Source of the DNA: Allobosea sp. ASV33
GTDB lineage: Bacteria; Pseudomonadota; Alphaproteobacteria; Rhizobiales; Beijerinckiaceae
Direction: 5' to 3'
NCBI RefSeq assembly: GCF_016428755.1
Contig: NZ_JAELTI010000005.1
Location: 1 to 64,000, forward strand
Length of the DNA stretch: 64,000 bases
Part shown: piece after piece, positions 26,325 to 40,250 of the stretch
Layout of the letters: every line of letters begins with the position of its first letter
How positions within the stretch are numbered: the stretch's first letter is position 1
Program-made: the position numbers and the translations under genes
The notes under the pieces: model-generated
Seen by the model: the letters and a program-made list of their open reading frames with translations, nothing else
Told to the model about the DNA's origin: nothing
Databases searched by the model: none

Positions 26325-27878
26325 ATGAAGAGACCCGTTTCGATCCTCGCCGCCCTGTTGGCCGGCGCGCTGATGGCCAGTCCGGCCCTCGCGCAGAAGA
26401 CCGTGCTCACCGTCGGCATGCAGAGCTCGGATGCCGGCGTGCTCGACCCGCACCTGAATTCCGGCACGCCCGGCAAGGCGATGCTGCAATGGATGTTCAA
26501 CGGGCTCGTTCGCATCAAGCCCGGCGAGCTTTCGCCCGAATTCATGGAGCCCGATCTCGCCGAGAGTTGGATATCCTCGGCAGACGGCAAGGAATGGACC
26601 TTCAAGCTGCGCCAGGGCGTGCAGTGCCACCATGGCTATGGCGAGTTCACCGCGGAGGACGCCGTCTATTCGCTGAAGCGGGCCTCCTCCAAGGACAGCT
26701 CCGCCTTCTCGTCGGACTACAGCGCGGTGCAGTCGATCGAGGCGCCGGACAAGTACACCGTCAAGATCGCGCTGAAGGAGCCGATCCCGAGCCTGCTCGG
26801 CATCGTCATGAACTACCATGGCGGCAACATGGTCTGTAAGAAGGCCGCCGAGGAACTGGGCAAGGACGGCTTCGCCAAGAAGCCGGTCGGCACCGGCCCG
26901 TTCATGTTCCAGGAATATGTGCCGCAGCAATACGCCAAGCTCGTCGCCAACCCGAACTATTTCCGCGGCAAGCCTAAGCTGACCGAGATCCTCTACCGCT
27001 TCATCCCCTCCGACTCCTCGCGCGATCTCGCCTTCCAGTCCGGCGAGCTCGACATGATGCTCGGCCGGCAGGAACAGGCCTGGGTCGATCGAATGACGGC
27101 ACTGCCCGGCGTCAAGGTCGTGGCGATGGGACCGGCCGAGATGTCGATGCTCCATCTCAACATGAGCCAACCGCCGCTCGACAACATCAAGGTCCGGCAG
27201 GCGATCGCCTATGCCATCGACCGCAACGCGATCTGGCAGTTCCGCGGCAAGAACATCTCGCGCCCGGCCGTCTCGGTCGTGCCGTCAGGCTATCTCGGTA
27301 CGGACGAGAAGGCCCCGCTCCTGCCCTTCGACCTCGCCAAGTCCAAGGCGCTATTGGCGGAGGCCGGCTTCCCCAACGGCGTCACCATCAAGGCGATCAA
27401 CACCACCCTGCCCTCGATGCTGAGCTTCACCGAGGCGGTGCAGGCCCTGCTGAAGAAGGCGAACATCACCCTGGAGATCCAGCCGGTGGAGCACGCGACC
27501 TTCCACCAGCAGATCCGGCAGGACCTCTCGCAGGTCGTGCATTTCCAGGCGGCGCGCTTCCCGGTGGCGGATGTCTATCTCTCGCAGTTCTTCCATTCGC
27601 GCGCGATCGTGAAGACGCCGACGGCGGTGACCAATTTCTCGCATTGCAAGGTCGCCGACGCCGAGATCGACGCTGCCCGTTCGGAGACCGACAAGGCCAA
27701 GCAGCTCGCTTTGTGGAAGACCGCGCAGGAGAAGATCATCGCCGAGGTCTGCGCGATTCCCGTCAACGAGATGATGCAGCTCTGGGCTTACAAGGACAGC
27801 CTCGATCTCGGCTACGAGCTCAAGGCCTCGCTCAATCTCGGCCCGCCGGTGCTGGAGACGACGCGCTTCACGAAGTGA
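26325..27878 (+). CDS. ABC transporter substrate-binding protein, family 5 (dipeptide/opine type)
   Basis: A 517-residue DppA-type receptor with a Sec signal (MKRPVSILAALLAGALMAS, cleavage near ALAQ). It shows GVLDPHLNSGTPGKAML, FTAEDAVYSLKRASS and KVRQAIAYAIDRNAI, all typical of SBP_bac_5. The ATG at 26325 follows GCAGGGGAAG. It is encoded just before the two permeases and dual ATPase, so it is the dedicated receptor of that importer; a second receptor of the same family is at 22007. Glycated amino acids or peptides are plausible ligands from context. Confidence 0.9.
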   Translation: MKRPVSILAALLAGALMASPALAQKTVLTVGMQSSDAGVLDPHLNSGTPGKAMLQWMFNGLVRIKPGELSPEFMEPDLAESWISSADGKEWTFKLRQGVQCHHGYGEFTAEDAVYSLKRASSKDSSAFSSDYSAVQSIEAPDKYTVKIALKEPIPSLLGIVMNYHGGNMVCKKAAEELGKDGFAKKPVGTGPFMFQEYVPQQYAKLVANPNYFRGKPKLTEILYRFIPSDSSRDLAFQSGELDMMLGRQEQAWVDRMTALPGVKVVAMGPAEMSMLHLNMSQPPLDNIKVRQAIAYAIDRNAIWQFRGKNISRPAVSVVPSGYLGTDEKAPLLPFDLAKSKALLAEAGFPNGVTIKAINTTLPSMLSFTEAVQALLKKANITLEIQPVEHATFHQQIRQDLSQVVHFQAARFPVADVYLSQFFHSRAIVKTPTAVTNFSHCKVADAEIDAARSETDKAKQLALWKTAQEKIIAEVCAIPVNEMMQLWAYKDSLDLGYELKASLNLGPPVLETTRFTK

Positions 27879-27912
27879 GGTCGGATTTTCCGATCTTACA
27901 AGGAACCCCGGC

Positions 27913-28006
27913 GTCTTCCCGGACAAGCCGCGAAGCGGCACAGATCCGGGATCCATCGTAGAGCACCGCAGCCCTCCGATGGATCCCTGGTCAAGCCCGG
28001 GATGAC
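27913..28006. repeat. Dispersed palindromic repeat, copy 3 (between receptor and permease genes)
   Basis: A 94-base element with ends GTCTTCCCGG and CCGGGATGAC and the inner GGGATCCATCG / CGATGGATCCC pair. It lies inside the importer operon, 35 bases after the receptor stop and before the first permease. This is where REP-type hairpins are known to stabilise the upstream receptor mRNA in other bacteria. Confidence 0.82.
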
Positions 28007-28076
28007 GGCCGGGTGTCCGTACCCAGCGATCCGGGCTTCTTGCCGGATCAACAGCTTCTCAACGACCGGCGGCATC

Positions 28077-29015
28077 ATGAGCGCCTTTCTCGTCAAACGC
28101 CTCGGCTTCGCCATCGTCACGCTCTGGGCGGTGCTCTCGCTCGTGTTCGTCGTCGTGCGCATCGTCCCCGGCGACCCTGCGCAGGTGATCCTCGGCGACC
28201 AGGCCGATGCCGCGGCCATCGCCGCGATGCGCACGCGGCTCGGCCTCGATGCGTCGATGAGCGAGCAGTATTTCAGCTTCCTCGCCGGTGCCGTGCGCGG
28301 CGACTGGGGCGTCTCGCTCGTCACCGGCCGGCCGGTGATCCAGGAGGTGCTTGCCGTCCTGCCCTGGACGATCGAGCTCACCCTCGTCTCGATGGCGATC
28401 GGCATCGTCATCGGCGTGCCGCTCGGGGTCTGGGCCGCGGTTAACCGCAACCGCATGCCGGATTATGTCACCCGCATCGCCTCGCTGCTCGGGCTTTCCT
28501 TCCCGCCCTTCGTCTCGGCGATCATCCTGCTGATCCTCTTCGCCATCATGCTGCGCTGGTTCCCGGTGATCTCGGCCGGCAGCGGCTCGTTCTCGGCGTG
28601 GTTTCAGGCGATGGCGCTGCCGGCGCTCAATCTCGGATTGATCATGGCGGCCTACATCACGCGCGTCGCGCGCTCGGCCATGCTGGAGGTGATGCAGGAG
28701 GATTACGTCCGCAGCGCCCGCGCCAAGGGCGTGCCTTGGCGGGTGGTAATCTGGCGGCATGCGCTGCGCAACGCGCTGATCCCGATCATCACGATCGTGG
28801 GCCTCTATCTCGGCATACTGATCGGTAATTCGGTGCTGACCGAGATCGTCTTCAACCGGCCGGGCCTCGGCAAGCTGATCGTCGGTGCGCTGAACCAGCG
28901 CGACTACACCATGCTGCAGGGCATGATGGTGATCTACACGCTGATCGTCGTCCTCGTGAACATCGCGACCGACATCACCTACGCCCTCGTCGATCCAAGA
29001 GTGAAACTGTCATGA
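28077..29015 (+). CDS. ABC transporter permease, dipeptide type (DppB-like)
   Basis: A 312-residue inner-membrane protein with six helices. The ATG at 28077 gives MSAFLVKRLGFAIVTLWAVL, the usual DppB beginning, and RIVPGDPAQ follows. The EAA coupling loop is in EVMQEDYVRSARAKGVPW (about 205-222), and the end DPRVKLS is typical. Upstream in-frame codons belong to the repeat-containing gap and are not coding. Confidence 0.92.
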   Translation: MSAFLVKRLGFAIVTLWAVLSLVFVVVRIVPGDPAQVILGDQADAAAIAAMRTRLGLDASMSEQYFSFLAGAVRGDWGVSLVTGRPVIQEVLAVLPWTIELTLVSMAIGIVIGVPLGVWAAVNRNRMPDYVTRIASLLGLSFPPFVSAIILLILFAIMLRWFPVISAGSGSFSAWFQAMALPALNLGLIMAAYITRVARSAMLEVMQEDYVRSARAKGVPWRVVIWRHALRNALIPIITIVGLYLGILIGNSVLTEIVFNRPGLGKLIVGALNQRDYTMLQGMMVIYTLIVVLVNIATDITYALVDPRVKLS

Positions 29016-29028
29016 TGGTGAAGCTGTC

Positions 29029-29915
29029 ATGAGCACCTCCGTCCATGATGCAGCCCCCGTCGCCCCGCCGCGCCGGCGCTGGCTGAAGGCGACGATCGGC
29101 GCCTTCAATGCCAACAAGACCTCCTGGATCGGGCTCGCCATCGTCGTCGCGGTGATCCTCGCGGCCGTGCTGGCGCCCGTCATCGCCCCGCATGATCCGC
29201 TCGAGCAGAACATCCTGTCGCGGCTCCAGCCGCCGCATGACGATTTCTATCTCGGCACCGACTATTTCGGCCGCGACATCCTCTCGCGGCTGCTCTACGG
29301 CGCCCGGATCTCGCTGGTGATCGGCATCGCCTCGACGGTCATCGCGATGGTCGTCGGCTCGCTGATCGGCTTGCTTGCCGGCTACTATGGCGGGCGCTTC
29401 GACGTCGTCGTGATGCAGGCGATGGATATCCTCCTCGCCTTCCCGTCGCTGATCCTCGGCCTGATCCTCGTCGCCATGCTCGGCCCCTCGATGGAGAACA
29501 TCACCATCGCGATCGCGCTGACCTCGATCCCCTCCTTCGCCCGGATCGCGCGGGCCCCGACGATCACGGTCAAGGAGCGCGACTATATCGGCGCCGGCCG
29601 GGCGCTCGCCTTCTCCGACGCACGCATCATGGCCGGCCATATCCTGCCCAACATCTTCCCGGAAATCCTGGTGATGGCCTCGCTCTGGCTCGCCAACGCC
29701 ATCCGCACCGAGGCCTCGCTCGCCTTCATCGGCCTCGGCGTGAAGCCGCCGATCGCGACCTGGGGCGGCATGATCCGCGAGGGCTTCGAGAACATCCTCG
29801 ACAGCTACTGGCTGGTGCTGGCGCCCTCGCTCGCGATCCTCGTCGTCGTCTTCGCGCTCAATGTCCTCGGCGACGGCCTGCGCGACGCCATCGACCCCAA
29901 GTTGAAGGGCGAGCG

Positions 29916-29919
<4 letters not shown>
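29029..29919 (+). CDS. ABC transporter permease, dipeptide type (DppC-like)
   Basis: A 296-residue permease with an N-terminal cytoplasmic stretch and six helices. It has [21 protein letters not shown] (about 75-95), the hallmark DppC segment, and the EAA-loop equivalent [16 protein letters not shown]. The end [14 protein letters not shown] is typical. It is separated from dppB by 13 bases, and its stop overlaps the ATPase gene by 4 bases. Confidence 0.93.
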
Positions 29920-31745
<1,826 letters not shown>

Positions 31746-31853
31746 ACGACGAATCCGCCTCAGCGGCGCGGCTCAACCGGGACGGCCGGGAGCTGCGCCG
31801 GCTGGCGCATCGGCGCCTTCGCCGACGGGCGCCAATACGGCTGGCGCCGACCG

Positions 31854-32477
31854 CTATTGCGCGGCGGCGAGACCGCCGTTCTTCTCGATGAAGGCGACGA
31901 TCTCCTCGACCCCGGTGAGCCGGTTGAGGTCGCTGAAGACGAAGGGCCGGCCGGCGCGCTGCTTTTCGGTGTCCGAACGCATCACGTCGAGATTGGCCCC
32001 GACATAGGGCGCGAGGTCGATCTTGTTGATGATCAGCAGGTCCGAGCGCGTAATCCCCGGCCCACCCTTGCGCGGGATCTTCTCGCCGCCCGCGACGTCG
32101 ATGACATAGAGCGTGATGTCGGCGAGATCGGGCGAGAAGGTCGCGGCGAGGTTGTCGCCGCCGGATTCGATGAAGACGATATCGAGATCGGGGAAGCGGC
32201 GGCGCATCTCGGCGATGGCGGCGAGATTGATCGAGGCATCCTCGCGGATCGCGGTATGCGGGCAGCCGCCGGTCTCGACGCCGATGATGCGCTCTTCCGG
32301 CAAGGCCTGCAGCCGGTTGAGGATCAGCTCGTCCTCCTTGGTGAAGATGTCGTTGGTAACGACGGCGACGGAGTAGCGCTCGCGCATCGCCTTGCAGAGC
32401 TTCTCGGTGAGCGTGGTCTTGCCGACGCCGACCGGGCCGCCGATGCCGACGCGGAGCGGACCATTGGGGGAGTTCAC
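31854..32477 (-). CDS. ureG: Urease accessory GTPase UreG
   Basis: A 207-residue nickel-delivery GTPase. The P-loop [15 protein letters not shown] is at 12-26, the metal-binding [16 protein letters not shown] motif (CPH) at about 68-83, and the guanine-specificity NKID at about 151-154. It works with UreD/UreF to insert nickel and carbon dioxide into apo-urease. Last gene of the urt-ure series; its start overlaps the end of ureF. Nothing recognisable lies between its stop and the end of the converging dual ATPase gene. Confidence 0.97.
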   Translation of the reverse strand: MNSPNGPLRVGIGGPVGVGKTTLTEKLCKAMRERYSVAVVTNDIFTKEDELILNRLQALPEERIIGVETGGCPHTAIREDASINLAAIAEMRRRFPDLDIVFIESGGDNLAATFSPDLADITLYVIDVAGGEKIPRKGGPGITRSDLLIINKIDLAPYVGANLDVMRSDTEKQRAGRPFVFSDLNRLTGVEEIVAFIEKNGGLAAAQ

Positions 32478-33133
32478 GAGCGAAAGACCCTTGAATACTG
32501 CGTTTCGTGGTTCATCGAGAGGATGTCGGCGCGAATAGTGCAGGAGCCGAGATCGTCCAGCGTCGCGGCGGCGGCGCGCCGGGCGGTACGCAGGATGACG
32601 GGTTCCAGCGCGGCGAGCGTCGCCACCCCGTCGCGTTGGCCGAGCGGCACCAGCCGCACGCAGGCCTGGACGAGGTTGGAGGCGAAGGCGTGGAGATAGG
32701 CGGTGAGCGCGTCGCCGAGCGCGATGCCGTAGCGCGCCGCGGCCGAGCCGACGGCCACGGGATATGCGATCGGCCCCTCTCCGCCTGCCGGGTAGCCGCT
32801 CCAGGCAGCCATCGCATCGACGAAGGCACCGCCTTGCAGCGTCGTCTCCATATGTCGCTCGCGTGAGCCCGACATGGCCTCGGCCAGTTCCGCGACGTCT
32901 GCGATGTCATCACCCGCGCCGATCTTGCGCCAGGTTTCGGCCAGCAGGACAGCGTCATTCCAGGCTGAGCCCTGTTCCAGCAGGGTCTCCAGCCATCCCA
33001 ACAGGCTCTGCCGATCCCGGATCAACCCGTCATGGATCGCCCGTTCCAGCCCGTGACTATAGGCGAAAGACCCGACCGGAAAGGCCGGAGAGAGCCAGGT
33101 CATCAGGCGGGCGAGCGCGACGGCCTCAGTCAT
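32474..33133 (-). CDS. ureF: Urease accessory protein UreF
   Basis: A 219-residue helical chaperone that activates UreG GTPase during nickel insertion. It begins [30 protein letters not shown], the characteristic UreF N terminus; the ATG at 33133 overlaps the ureE stop. Upstream in-frame codons read the histidine-rich end of ureE in another frame and are not part of it. It carries QGGAFVDAM and [17 protein letters not shown], both family motifs. Confidence 0.95.
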   Translation of the reverse strand: MTEAVALARLMTWLSPAFPVGSFAYSHGLERAIHDGLIRDRQSLLGWLETLLEQGSAWNDAVLLAETWRKIGAGDDIADVAELAEAMSGSRERHMETTLQGGAFVDAMAAWSGYPAGGEGPIAYPVAVGSAAARYGIALGDALTAYLHAFASNLVQACVRLVPLGQRDGVATLAALEPVILRTARRAAAATLDDLGSCTIRADILSMNHETQYSRVFRS

Positions 33134-33617
33134 GGTGGTGGTGATGGTCGAGGCCATGACCATGATGATGGCTGTGCCCGTGATCATGCCCATGCGCGTG
33201 ATAGGCGCCATGCACCGGCTGGAAGCGTGCGACGACCTCGCGCAGGGAAGCGCCGAGGCCTTCCAGCATCGCCCGGATGACATGGTCACGCTGGATCAGG
33301 ATGCGGGTTTCGTCGATCTGCGCCGGCAAGTGGCGGTTGCCCAGATGCCAGGCGAGATGGCGCAGCGGGCAGCCCGGCCCGGGAGACACCTCGTAGAGCT
33401 CCTCCTCTGCCGCGACGATCGCGACGCTGCGGCCATCCTGCAGCACGAGCCGATCGCCATCGGCGAAGAGCACCGGCTCGGGCAGATCGACCATGATCGC
33501 CTCGCCCTGGTCGGTGGTGACGAGCTTGCGGCGCAGGTGGCGGGCGGCATGGTCGAGGCGGAGCGTGCCGGCAGGCTCGCCGCTGCCGCCGTGGCTATGG
33601 GAGATGGCGCGGAGCAT
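33126..33617 (-). CDS. ureE: Urease accessory protein UreE, His-rich tail
   Basis: A 163-residue nickel metallochaperone. The two-domain body includes ADGDRLVLQDGR and the GCPLRHLAWHLGNRHLPAQ segment with the metal-site histidine. The last 25 residues are mostly His, with Gly and Asp between, giving a strong nickel-binding tail. It supplies nickel to UreG. Starts at the ATG at 33617, 13 bases after ureC. Confidence 0.95.
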   Translation of the reverse strand: MLRAISHSHGGSGEPAGTLRLDHAARHLRRKLVTTDQGEAIMVDLPEPVLFADGDRLVLQDGRSVAIVAAEEELYEVSPGPGCPLRHLAWHLGNRHLPAQIDETRILIQRDHVIRAMLEGLGASLREVVARFQPVHGAYHAHGHDHGHSHHHGHGLDHHHHHD

Positions 33618-33630
33618 CGCAGGCCTCGGA

Positions 33631-35342
<1,712 letters not shown>

Positions 35343-35343
<1 letters not shown>

Positions 35344-35648
35344 CAGAGTTTCCCCATCACCTTCTGCTGGAAGCCGTAGACGGCGCGCCCGCCGCCGAAC
35401 GGCACGAGGCGGACCTCGCGCTGCTGGCCGGGCTCGAAGCGCACCGCGGTGCCTGCGGCGATGTCGAGCCGCATGCCGCGAGCGGCAGCGCGGTCGAAAT
35501 CGAGCGCGTCGTTGGTCTCGAAGAAATGGTAGTGCGAGCCGACCTGGATCGGCCGGTCGCCGGTATTGGCGACGAGCAGCGTGACCTGCTGCGCGCACGC
35601 ATTGAGGATGATATCGCCCTCGGCGGGAAAGACCTCTCCGGGGATCAT
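35343..35648 (-). CDS. ureB: Urease subunit beta
   Basis: A 101-residue subunit starting at [13 protein letters not shown] (ATG at 35648), the conserved UreB N terminus. [15 protein letters not shown] is the family signature. A longer frame reaches 35684 but adds only 12 non-conserved residues overlapping the nickel permease gene. Forms the urease trimer of heterotrimers with UreA and UreC. Confidence 0.96.
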
Positions 35649-35652
35649 GCGA

Positions 35653-36234
35653 TCAGACTCCCGCGACCAGCCAGAGGCCGCCAAGCGCGGTCAAACCACC
35701 GGCGATGCGCGCCGCGATCCGGCCGCGATGCGAAAGCGCGTTGCCGGCAAGGCCGATACCGATGCCGACCGCATGCAGCAGGGCTGTCGCCAGCGCGAAG
35801 CCGATCATGAAGGAGAGGCTCGTCGCCTCGCCCATCTCACCGCCATGGGCATAGCCGTGGAACAGCGCGAAGAAGCCGACAACCGCCATGCCGACCGCGA
35901 CCGGGACCTGCAATGCGACCAAAGCCAGCAGGCCGAGCACCACGACCGAGGCCGCGATGGTCGGCTCGACGAAAGGCAGGCCGATGCCGGCGAGCGCCGC
36001 GGCGAAGCCGAGCATCATCGTGACGACGAAGGCAGCGGGAATGGCCCAGACGGCGCGCCCGCCGACGAGGAAGGCCCAGAGGCCGACGCCGACCATCGCC
36101 AGGATATGGTCCGCGCCGAACAGGGGATGCGAGAAGCCGGCTGCGAAGGAGCCGTGCTCGGCCGGGTTGAGATGGGCAAAGGCCGGGCTTGCGGCACCGA
36201 CGCTCAGGATCAGGGCGATCGACAATCTCTTCAT
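35653..36234 (-). CDS. HupE/UreJ-family nickel permease
   Basis: A 193-residue membrane protein with a cleavable signal ([20 protein letters not shown]) and about six helices. The metal motif [13 protein letters not shown] (HPxxGxDHxLAM) is at about 36-48, and a second histidine cluster [14 protein letters not shown] at about 121-134. HupE/UreJ proteins carry nickel for hydrogenase or urease. Its place between ureA and ureB in the operon points to nickel supply for urease. Confidence 0.93.
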   Translation of the reverse strand: MKRLSIALILSVGAASPAFAHLNPAEHGSFAAGFSHPLFGADHILAMVGVGLWAFLVGGRAVWAIPAAFVVTMMLGFAAALAGIGLPFVEPTIAASVVVLGLLALVALQVPVAVGMAVVGFFALFHGYAHGGEMGEATSLSFMIGFALATALLHAVGIGIGLAGNALSHRGRIAARIAGGLTALGGLWLVAGV

Positions 36235-36255
36235 GGCAGCCTCCGGCTTGCGCGC

Positions 36256-36558
36256 TCAGCGGATGGGTTCGTGGACGGTGACGAGCTTGGTGCCGTCCGG
36301 GAAGGTGGCTTCGACCTGCACGTCGTGGATCATCTCGGCGACGCCCTCCATGACCTGCGCGCGGCCGACGACATGGGCGCCGGCCTCCATCAGGTCGGCG
36401 ACGCTGCGGCCGTCGCGCGCGCCCTCGACCACGAAATCGCTGATCAAGGCGATCGCCTCGGGATGGTTGAGCTTGACGCCGCGCTCGAGCCGGCGCCGGG
36501 CGACCATGGCTGCCATGGAGATCAGGAGCTTGTCCTTCTCGCGCGGTGTCAGGTTCAT
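36256..36558 (-). CDS. ureA: Urease subunit gamma
   Basis: A 100-residue subunit of normal length. It begins [18 protein letters not shown] and contains [22 protein letters not shown] and [20 protein letters not shown], all diagnostic. It assembles with UreB and UreC. It is separated from ureB by the nickel permease gene. Confidence 0.97.
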   Translation of the reverse strand: MNLTPREKDKLLISMAAMVARRRLERGVKLNHPEAIALISDFVVEGARDGRSVADLMEAGAHVVGRAQVMEGVAEMIHDVQVEATFPDGTKLVTVHEPIR

Positions 36559-36569
36559 GCCGTCAGTCC

Positions 36570-37406
36570 CTAGAGTTGCCAGACCTTGGGCAGCGGCCGG
36601 CCGCCCAGGAGAAGGGTGAGCAGCGGCTCCAGCCGCCGCCGGAGCGCGAGCCCGGTCTCCTCGACCAGCCGCGCGAGAAACTTGCCGTTCCAGGCGCTGG
36701 CGCCGCCGCCCGGCCCTATGATCGACCGGGCCTGATCCAGGAAGCGCTCAGGTGCCGGACCGGCGAACAGCACCGTCGCCATCGCACGGCAGCCGGCCAT
36801 GGCGGGCTGCGGCGCGAGCCGGGCGGCGATATCGCCCTCGACGCGCAGATCGTCGGCGAAGATCAGGCGGCCCTCGCGCCTGATGCGCCAGCGGTCGTGC
36901 AGGTGGCCGCTATGCAAGGTCTCACCCATCGCCTGCCGGCCGAACAGCACTGCCTCCACGGCGACCAGTTCGGCATTACCAGCCAGGTCGGCATCGAGCG
37001 TGCGGGACAGGCGCCCGCCCTCGAACAGGATCGTCTCCTGCGGCAGCCAGGCGAGCCGGGCGCCGGCCGCGAGCCGCAGGCGGTTGGTGACGACGGCATC
37101 CGCCCCCGTCGAGCGATAGACACGCTCGCAGGCCTGGGTGGTGACGCAGGCCTGCGCGTTTTCCGCCAGATCAACCTCCGTGCCGAAGCGGTCTCCGCCG
37201 GTCAGCCCGCCTGCCGTGTTGATGAGGATCGCCTGCGGGGCCTCGTTGCCGAGCGGGCGCGGGAAGCGAAGTTTTGCGCAGCCCTCCTGGAACAGCCGAT
37301 CGAGACGAGTCCGGCCGTCACGCGCATGGAAGGAGACGCTCGCCTGCCCGTGGGCGCGCTGCATCCGCGCCGGTGCGAGGGTCTGGAGATCGGTTATCGC
37401 CAGCAT
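36570..37406 (-). CDS. ureD: Urease accessory protein UreD
   Basis: A 278-residue scaffold protein that binds apo-urease and recruits UreF and UreG. It contains [13 protein letters not shown] (about 82-94), the family signature, and [11 protein letters not shown]. The start ATG at 37406 is 47 bases after urtE, and the stop is 11 bases before ureA, so the urease genes probably follow the urea importer on one transcript. Confidence 0.95.
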   Translation of the reverse strand: MLAITDLQTLAPARMQRAHGQASVSFHARDGRTRLDRLFQEGCAKLRFPRPLGNEAPQAILINTAGGLTGGDRFGTEVDLAENAQACVTTQACERVYRSTGADAVVTNRLRLAAGARLAWLPQETILFEGGRLSRTLDADLAGNAELVAVEAVLFGRQAMGETLHSGHLHDRWRIRREGRLIFADDLRVEGDIAARLAPQPAMAGCRAMATVLFAGPAPERFLDQARSIIGPGGGASAWNGKFLARLVEETGLALRRRLEPLLTLLLGGRPLPKVWQL

Positions 37407-37453
37407 CGTCAGGGCAGCTTCCCGTCAGGCATGGTCGGCAAGGCAAAGGCGCA

Positions 37454-38149
37454 TCAGACCTGAATCAGTCTCTGAACCTGCGCGCCGTCAAGCTCGCTCA
37501 TCGGCCCGGACAGCACGACCTCGCCGCGGTCCATCACGAACATCGTGTCGGCAAGGTCGCGGGCGAAGTCGAAATACTGCTCGACGAGCACGATTGCCAT
37601 TCCGCCTTTTTGACGGAGATAGTCGATGGCGCGGCCGATATCCTTGATGATCGAGGGCTGGATGCCCTCGGTCGGCTCGTCCAGCACCAGCAGCCTGGGT
37701 CGGGTGACCAGCGCTCGCGCAATGGCGAGTTGCTGCTGCTGGCCACCCGAGAGGTCTCCGCCGCGCCGGCCCAACATGGTCTTCAGCACGGGGAAGAGGT
37801 CGAAGAGTTCATCCGGGACGAAGCGCTCGCGGCGCTTCAGCGGCGCGTAGCCGGTCTCCAGATTCTCCTTCACCGTCAGCAGCGGGAAGATTTCCCGCCC
37901 CTGCGGCACATAGGCGATGCCGGCCCGCGCGCGATCCTCGCTGCGCAGGGCCGAGATGTCTTCTCCATCAAGGCGGATGTGGCCGCCGGAAATCGGCTGG
38001 TGGCCGACGATGGCGCGCATCAGCGAGGTCTTGCCGACGCCGTTGCGGCCCATCACGCAAGTGACCTTGCCGGTCTCGGCGGTGACGGAAACGCGACGGA
38101 GCGCCTGGGCAGCGCCGTAATGGAGGTTGATGGCGTCGACGGTCAGCAT
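37454..38149 (-). CDS. urtE: Urea ABC transporter ATPase UrtE
   Basis: A 231-residue ATPase. Walker A GRNGVGKTS is at about 34-42, signature LSGGQ at about 134-138, and Walker B LLVLDEP near 153-159, followed by TEGIQPSIIKDIG, the UrtE-specific segment. It pairs with UrtD in ATP-driven urea uptake. It lies directly upstream of ureD, linking uptake and hydrolysis, and a repeat element separates it from urtD. Confidence 0.95.
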   Translation of the reverse strand: MLTVDAINLHYGAAQALRRVSVTAETGKVTCVMGRNGVGKTSLMRAIVGHQPISGGHIRLDGEDISALRSEDRARAGIAYVPQGREIFPLLTVKENLETGYAPLKRRERFVPDELFDLFPVLKTMLGRRGGDLSGGQQQQLAIARALVTRPRLLVLDEPTEGIQPSIIKDIGRAIDYLRQKGGMAIVLVEQYFDFARDLADTMFVMDRGEVVLSGPMSELDGAQVQRLIQV

Positions 38150-38193
38150 GACAGCGGTCCGTTCCCGGCCACGGCATTGCGGAAAAACGCGCC

Positions 38194-38298
38194 GTCATCC
38201 CGGACAAGCGGCGAAGCCGCGCCGATCCGGGATCCATCGTAAAGCGCCGGAGCCCGACGATGGATCCCGGATCTCCGCTTCGCTGCGTCCGGGATGAC
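38194..38298. repeat. Dispersed palindromic repeat, copy 4 (between urtD and urtE)
   Basis: A 105-base element with ends GTCATCCCGG and CCGGGATGAC and a perfect 14-bp inner pair (CCGGGATCCATCGT at 38227-38240, complement at 38257-38270). It includes the CTCCGCTTCGCTGCGTCC block also seen in copy 1. It lies inside the urt operon and probably forms a strong RNA hairpin there. Confidence 0.85.
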
Positions 38299-38341
38299 GG
38301 TGTGGATCAGCGGCAGGACGAGAGAGGGTATGGCCAGCATC

Positions 38342-39106
<765 letters not shown>

Positions 39107-39110
39107 CGCT

Positions 39111-40250
39111 TCACTCCGCCGGGGCCGGTTCGACGGCCGGTGTGTCGTCGGATTTGCGGCGGCGTGCCCATAAGGCTTCGGCGGTGCCGAGAATGCCCTT
39201 GGTCAGGAAGAGCGTGACGACGACGAAGAGGCCGCCCAGCGCGAAGAGCCAGTACGGCGCCATGAAGCCCGAGGTGAACAGCGTCTTGGCCCAGTTGACC
39301 ACGACGGCACCGAGCGCCGCGCCGACCAGCGTGCCGCGCCCGCCGACCGCGACCCAGATCACGGTCTCGATCGAGTTGGCCGGGGCGAATTCGCTGGGAT
39401 TGATGATGCCGACCTGCGGAACGTAAAGCGCGCCCGCGACGCCCGCCATGCAGGCCGAGACGGTGAAGACGAAGAGCTTGAAGCGGTCGACCCGGTAGCC
39501 GAGGAAGCGGGTGCGTGATTCGGCGTCGCGGATCGCGATGACGACCTTGCCGAGCTTCGAGACGACGATGCCGCGCGCAATCAGGAAGCCGGCCGCCAGC
39601 ATGACACAGGTCATCGAGAACAGGGCGGCACGCGTCGTCTGCGCCTGGATGTTGAAGCCGAGGATGTCCTTGAAATCGGTCAGGCCATTGTTGCCGCCGA
39701 AGCCCATGTCGTTGCGGAAGAAGGCGAGCAGCAGCGCGTAGGTCAGAGCCTGGGTGATGATCGAGAGATAGACGCCGGTGACGCGTGAGCGGAAGGCGAA
39801 CCAGCCGAAGACGAAGGCGAGCAGGCCGGGCACGGCCACCACCATCAGCATCGCGAAGGGGAAGGACGAGAAGCCCCACCAGTACCAGGGCAATTCCTGC
39901 CAGTTCAGGAAGACCATGAAGTCGGGCAGGATCGGGTTGCCGTAGACCCCGCGCGAGCCGATCTGGCGCATCAGGTAGAGGCCCATGGCGTAGCCGCCGA
40001 GCGCGAAGAAGGCGCCGTGGCCGAGGCTGAGGATGCCGCAATAGCCCCAGACGAGATCGAGCGAGATCGCCAGCAGCGCGTAGCAGAGGTACTTGCCCCA
40101 GAGCGACATGGTCGAGGTCGGGACATGGAAGGGCGAGGACGCCGGCAGCAGCAGGTTCGACAGCGGCACCAGCACGGCCAGGCCGAGCAGGATCGCGAGG
40201 AAGATTCCCCCTCGCTTGTCCATGTTCTGCAGGAGGAAGCGGGTAATCAT
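39111..40250 (-). CDS. urtC: Urea ABC transporter permease UrtC
   Basis: A 379-residue LivM-type permease. The ATG at 40250 overlaps the urtB stop; longer upstream codons lie in urtB. It shows CYALLAISLDLVWGYCGILSLGHG (a LivM hallmark region), FFRNDMGFGGNNGLTDFKDI (UrtC-specific) and the coupling segment AIRDAESRTRFLGYRVD. About nine to ten helices. Confidence 0.95.
   Translation of the reverse strand: MITRFLLQNMDKRGGIFLAILLGLAVLVPLSNLLLPASSPFHVPTSTMSLWGKYLCYALLAISLDLVWGYCGILSLGHGAFFALGGYAMGLYLMRQIGSRGVYGNPILPDFMVFLNWQELPWYWWGFSSFPFAMLMVVAVPGLLAFVFGWFAFRSRVTGVYLSIITQALTYALLLAFFRNDMGFGGNNGLTDFKDILGFNIQAQTTRAALFSMTCVMLAAGFLIARGIVVSKLGKVVIAIRDAESRTRFLGYRVDRFKLFVFTVSACMAGVAGALYVPQVGIINPSEFAPANSIETVIWVAVGGRGTLVGAALGAVVVNWAKTLFTSGFMAPYWLFALGGLFVVVTLFLTKGILGTAEALWARRRKSDDTPAVEPAPAE

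Noticed and set aside
31746-31853. Possible short coding tail on the minus strand after ureG (a proline/arginine-rich frame)
   Set aside because: About 30 codons without a usable start or homology. It is the gap between two converging genes and holds short GC hairpins.
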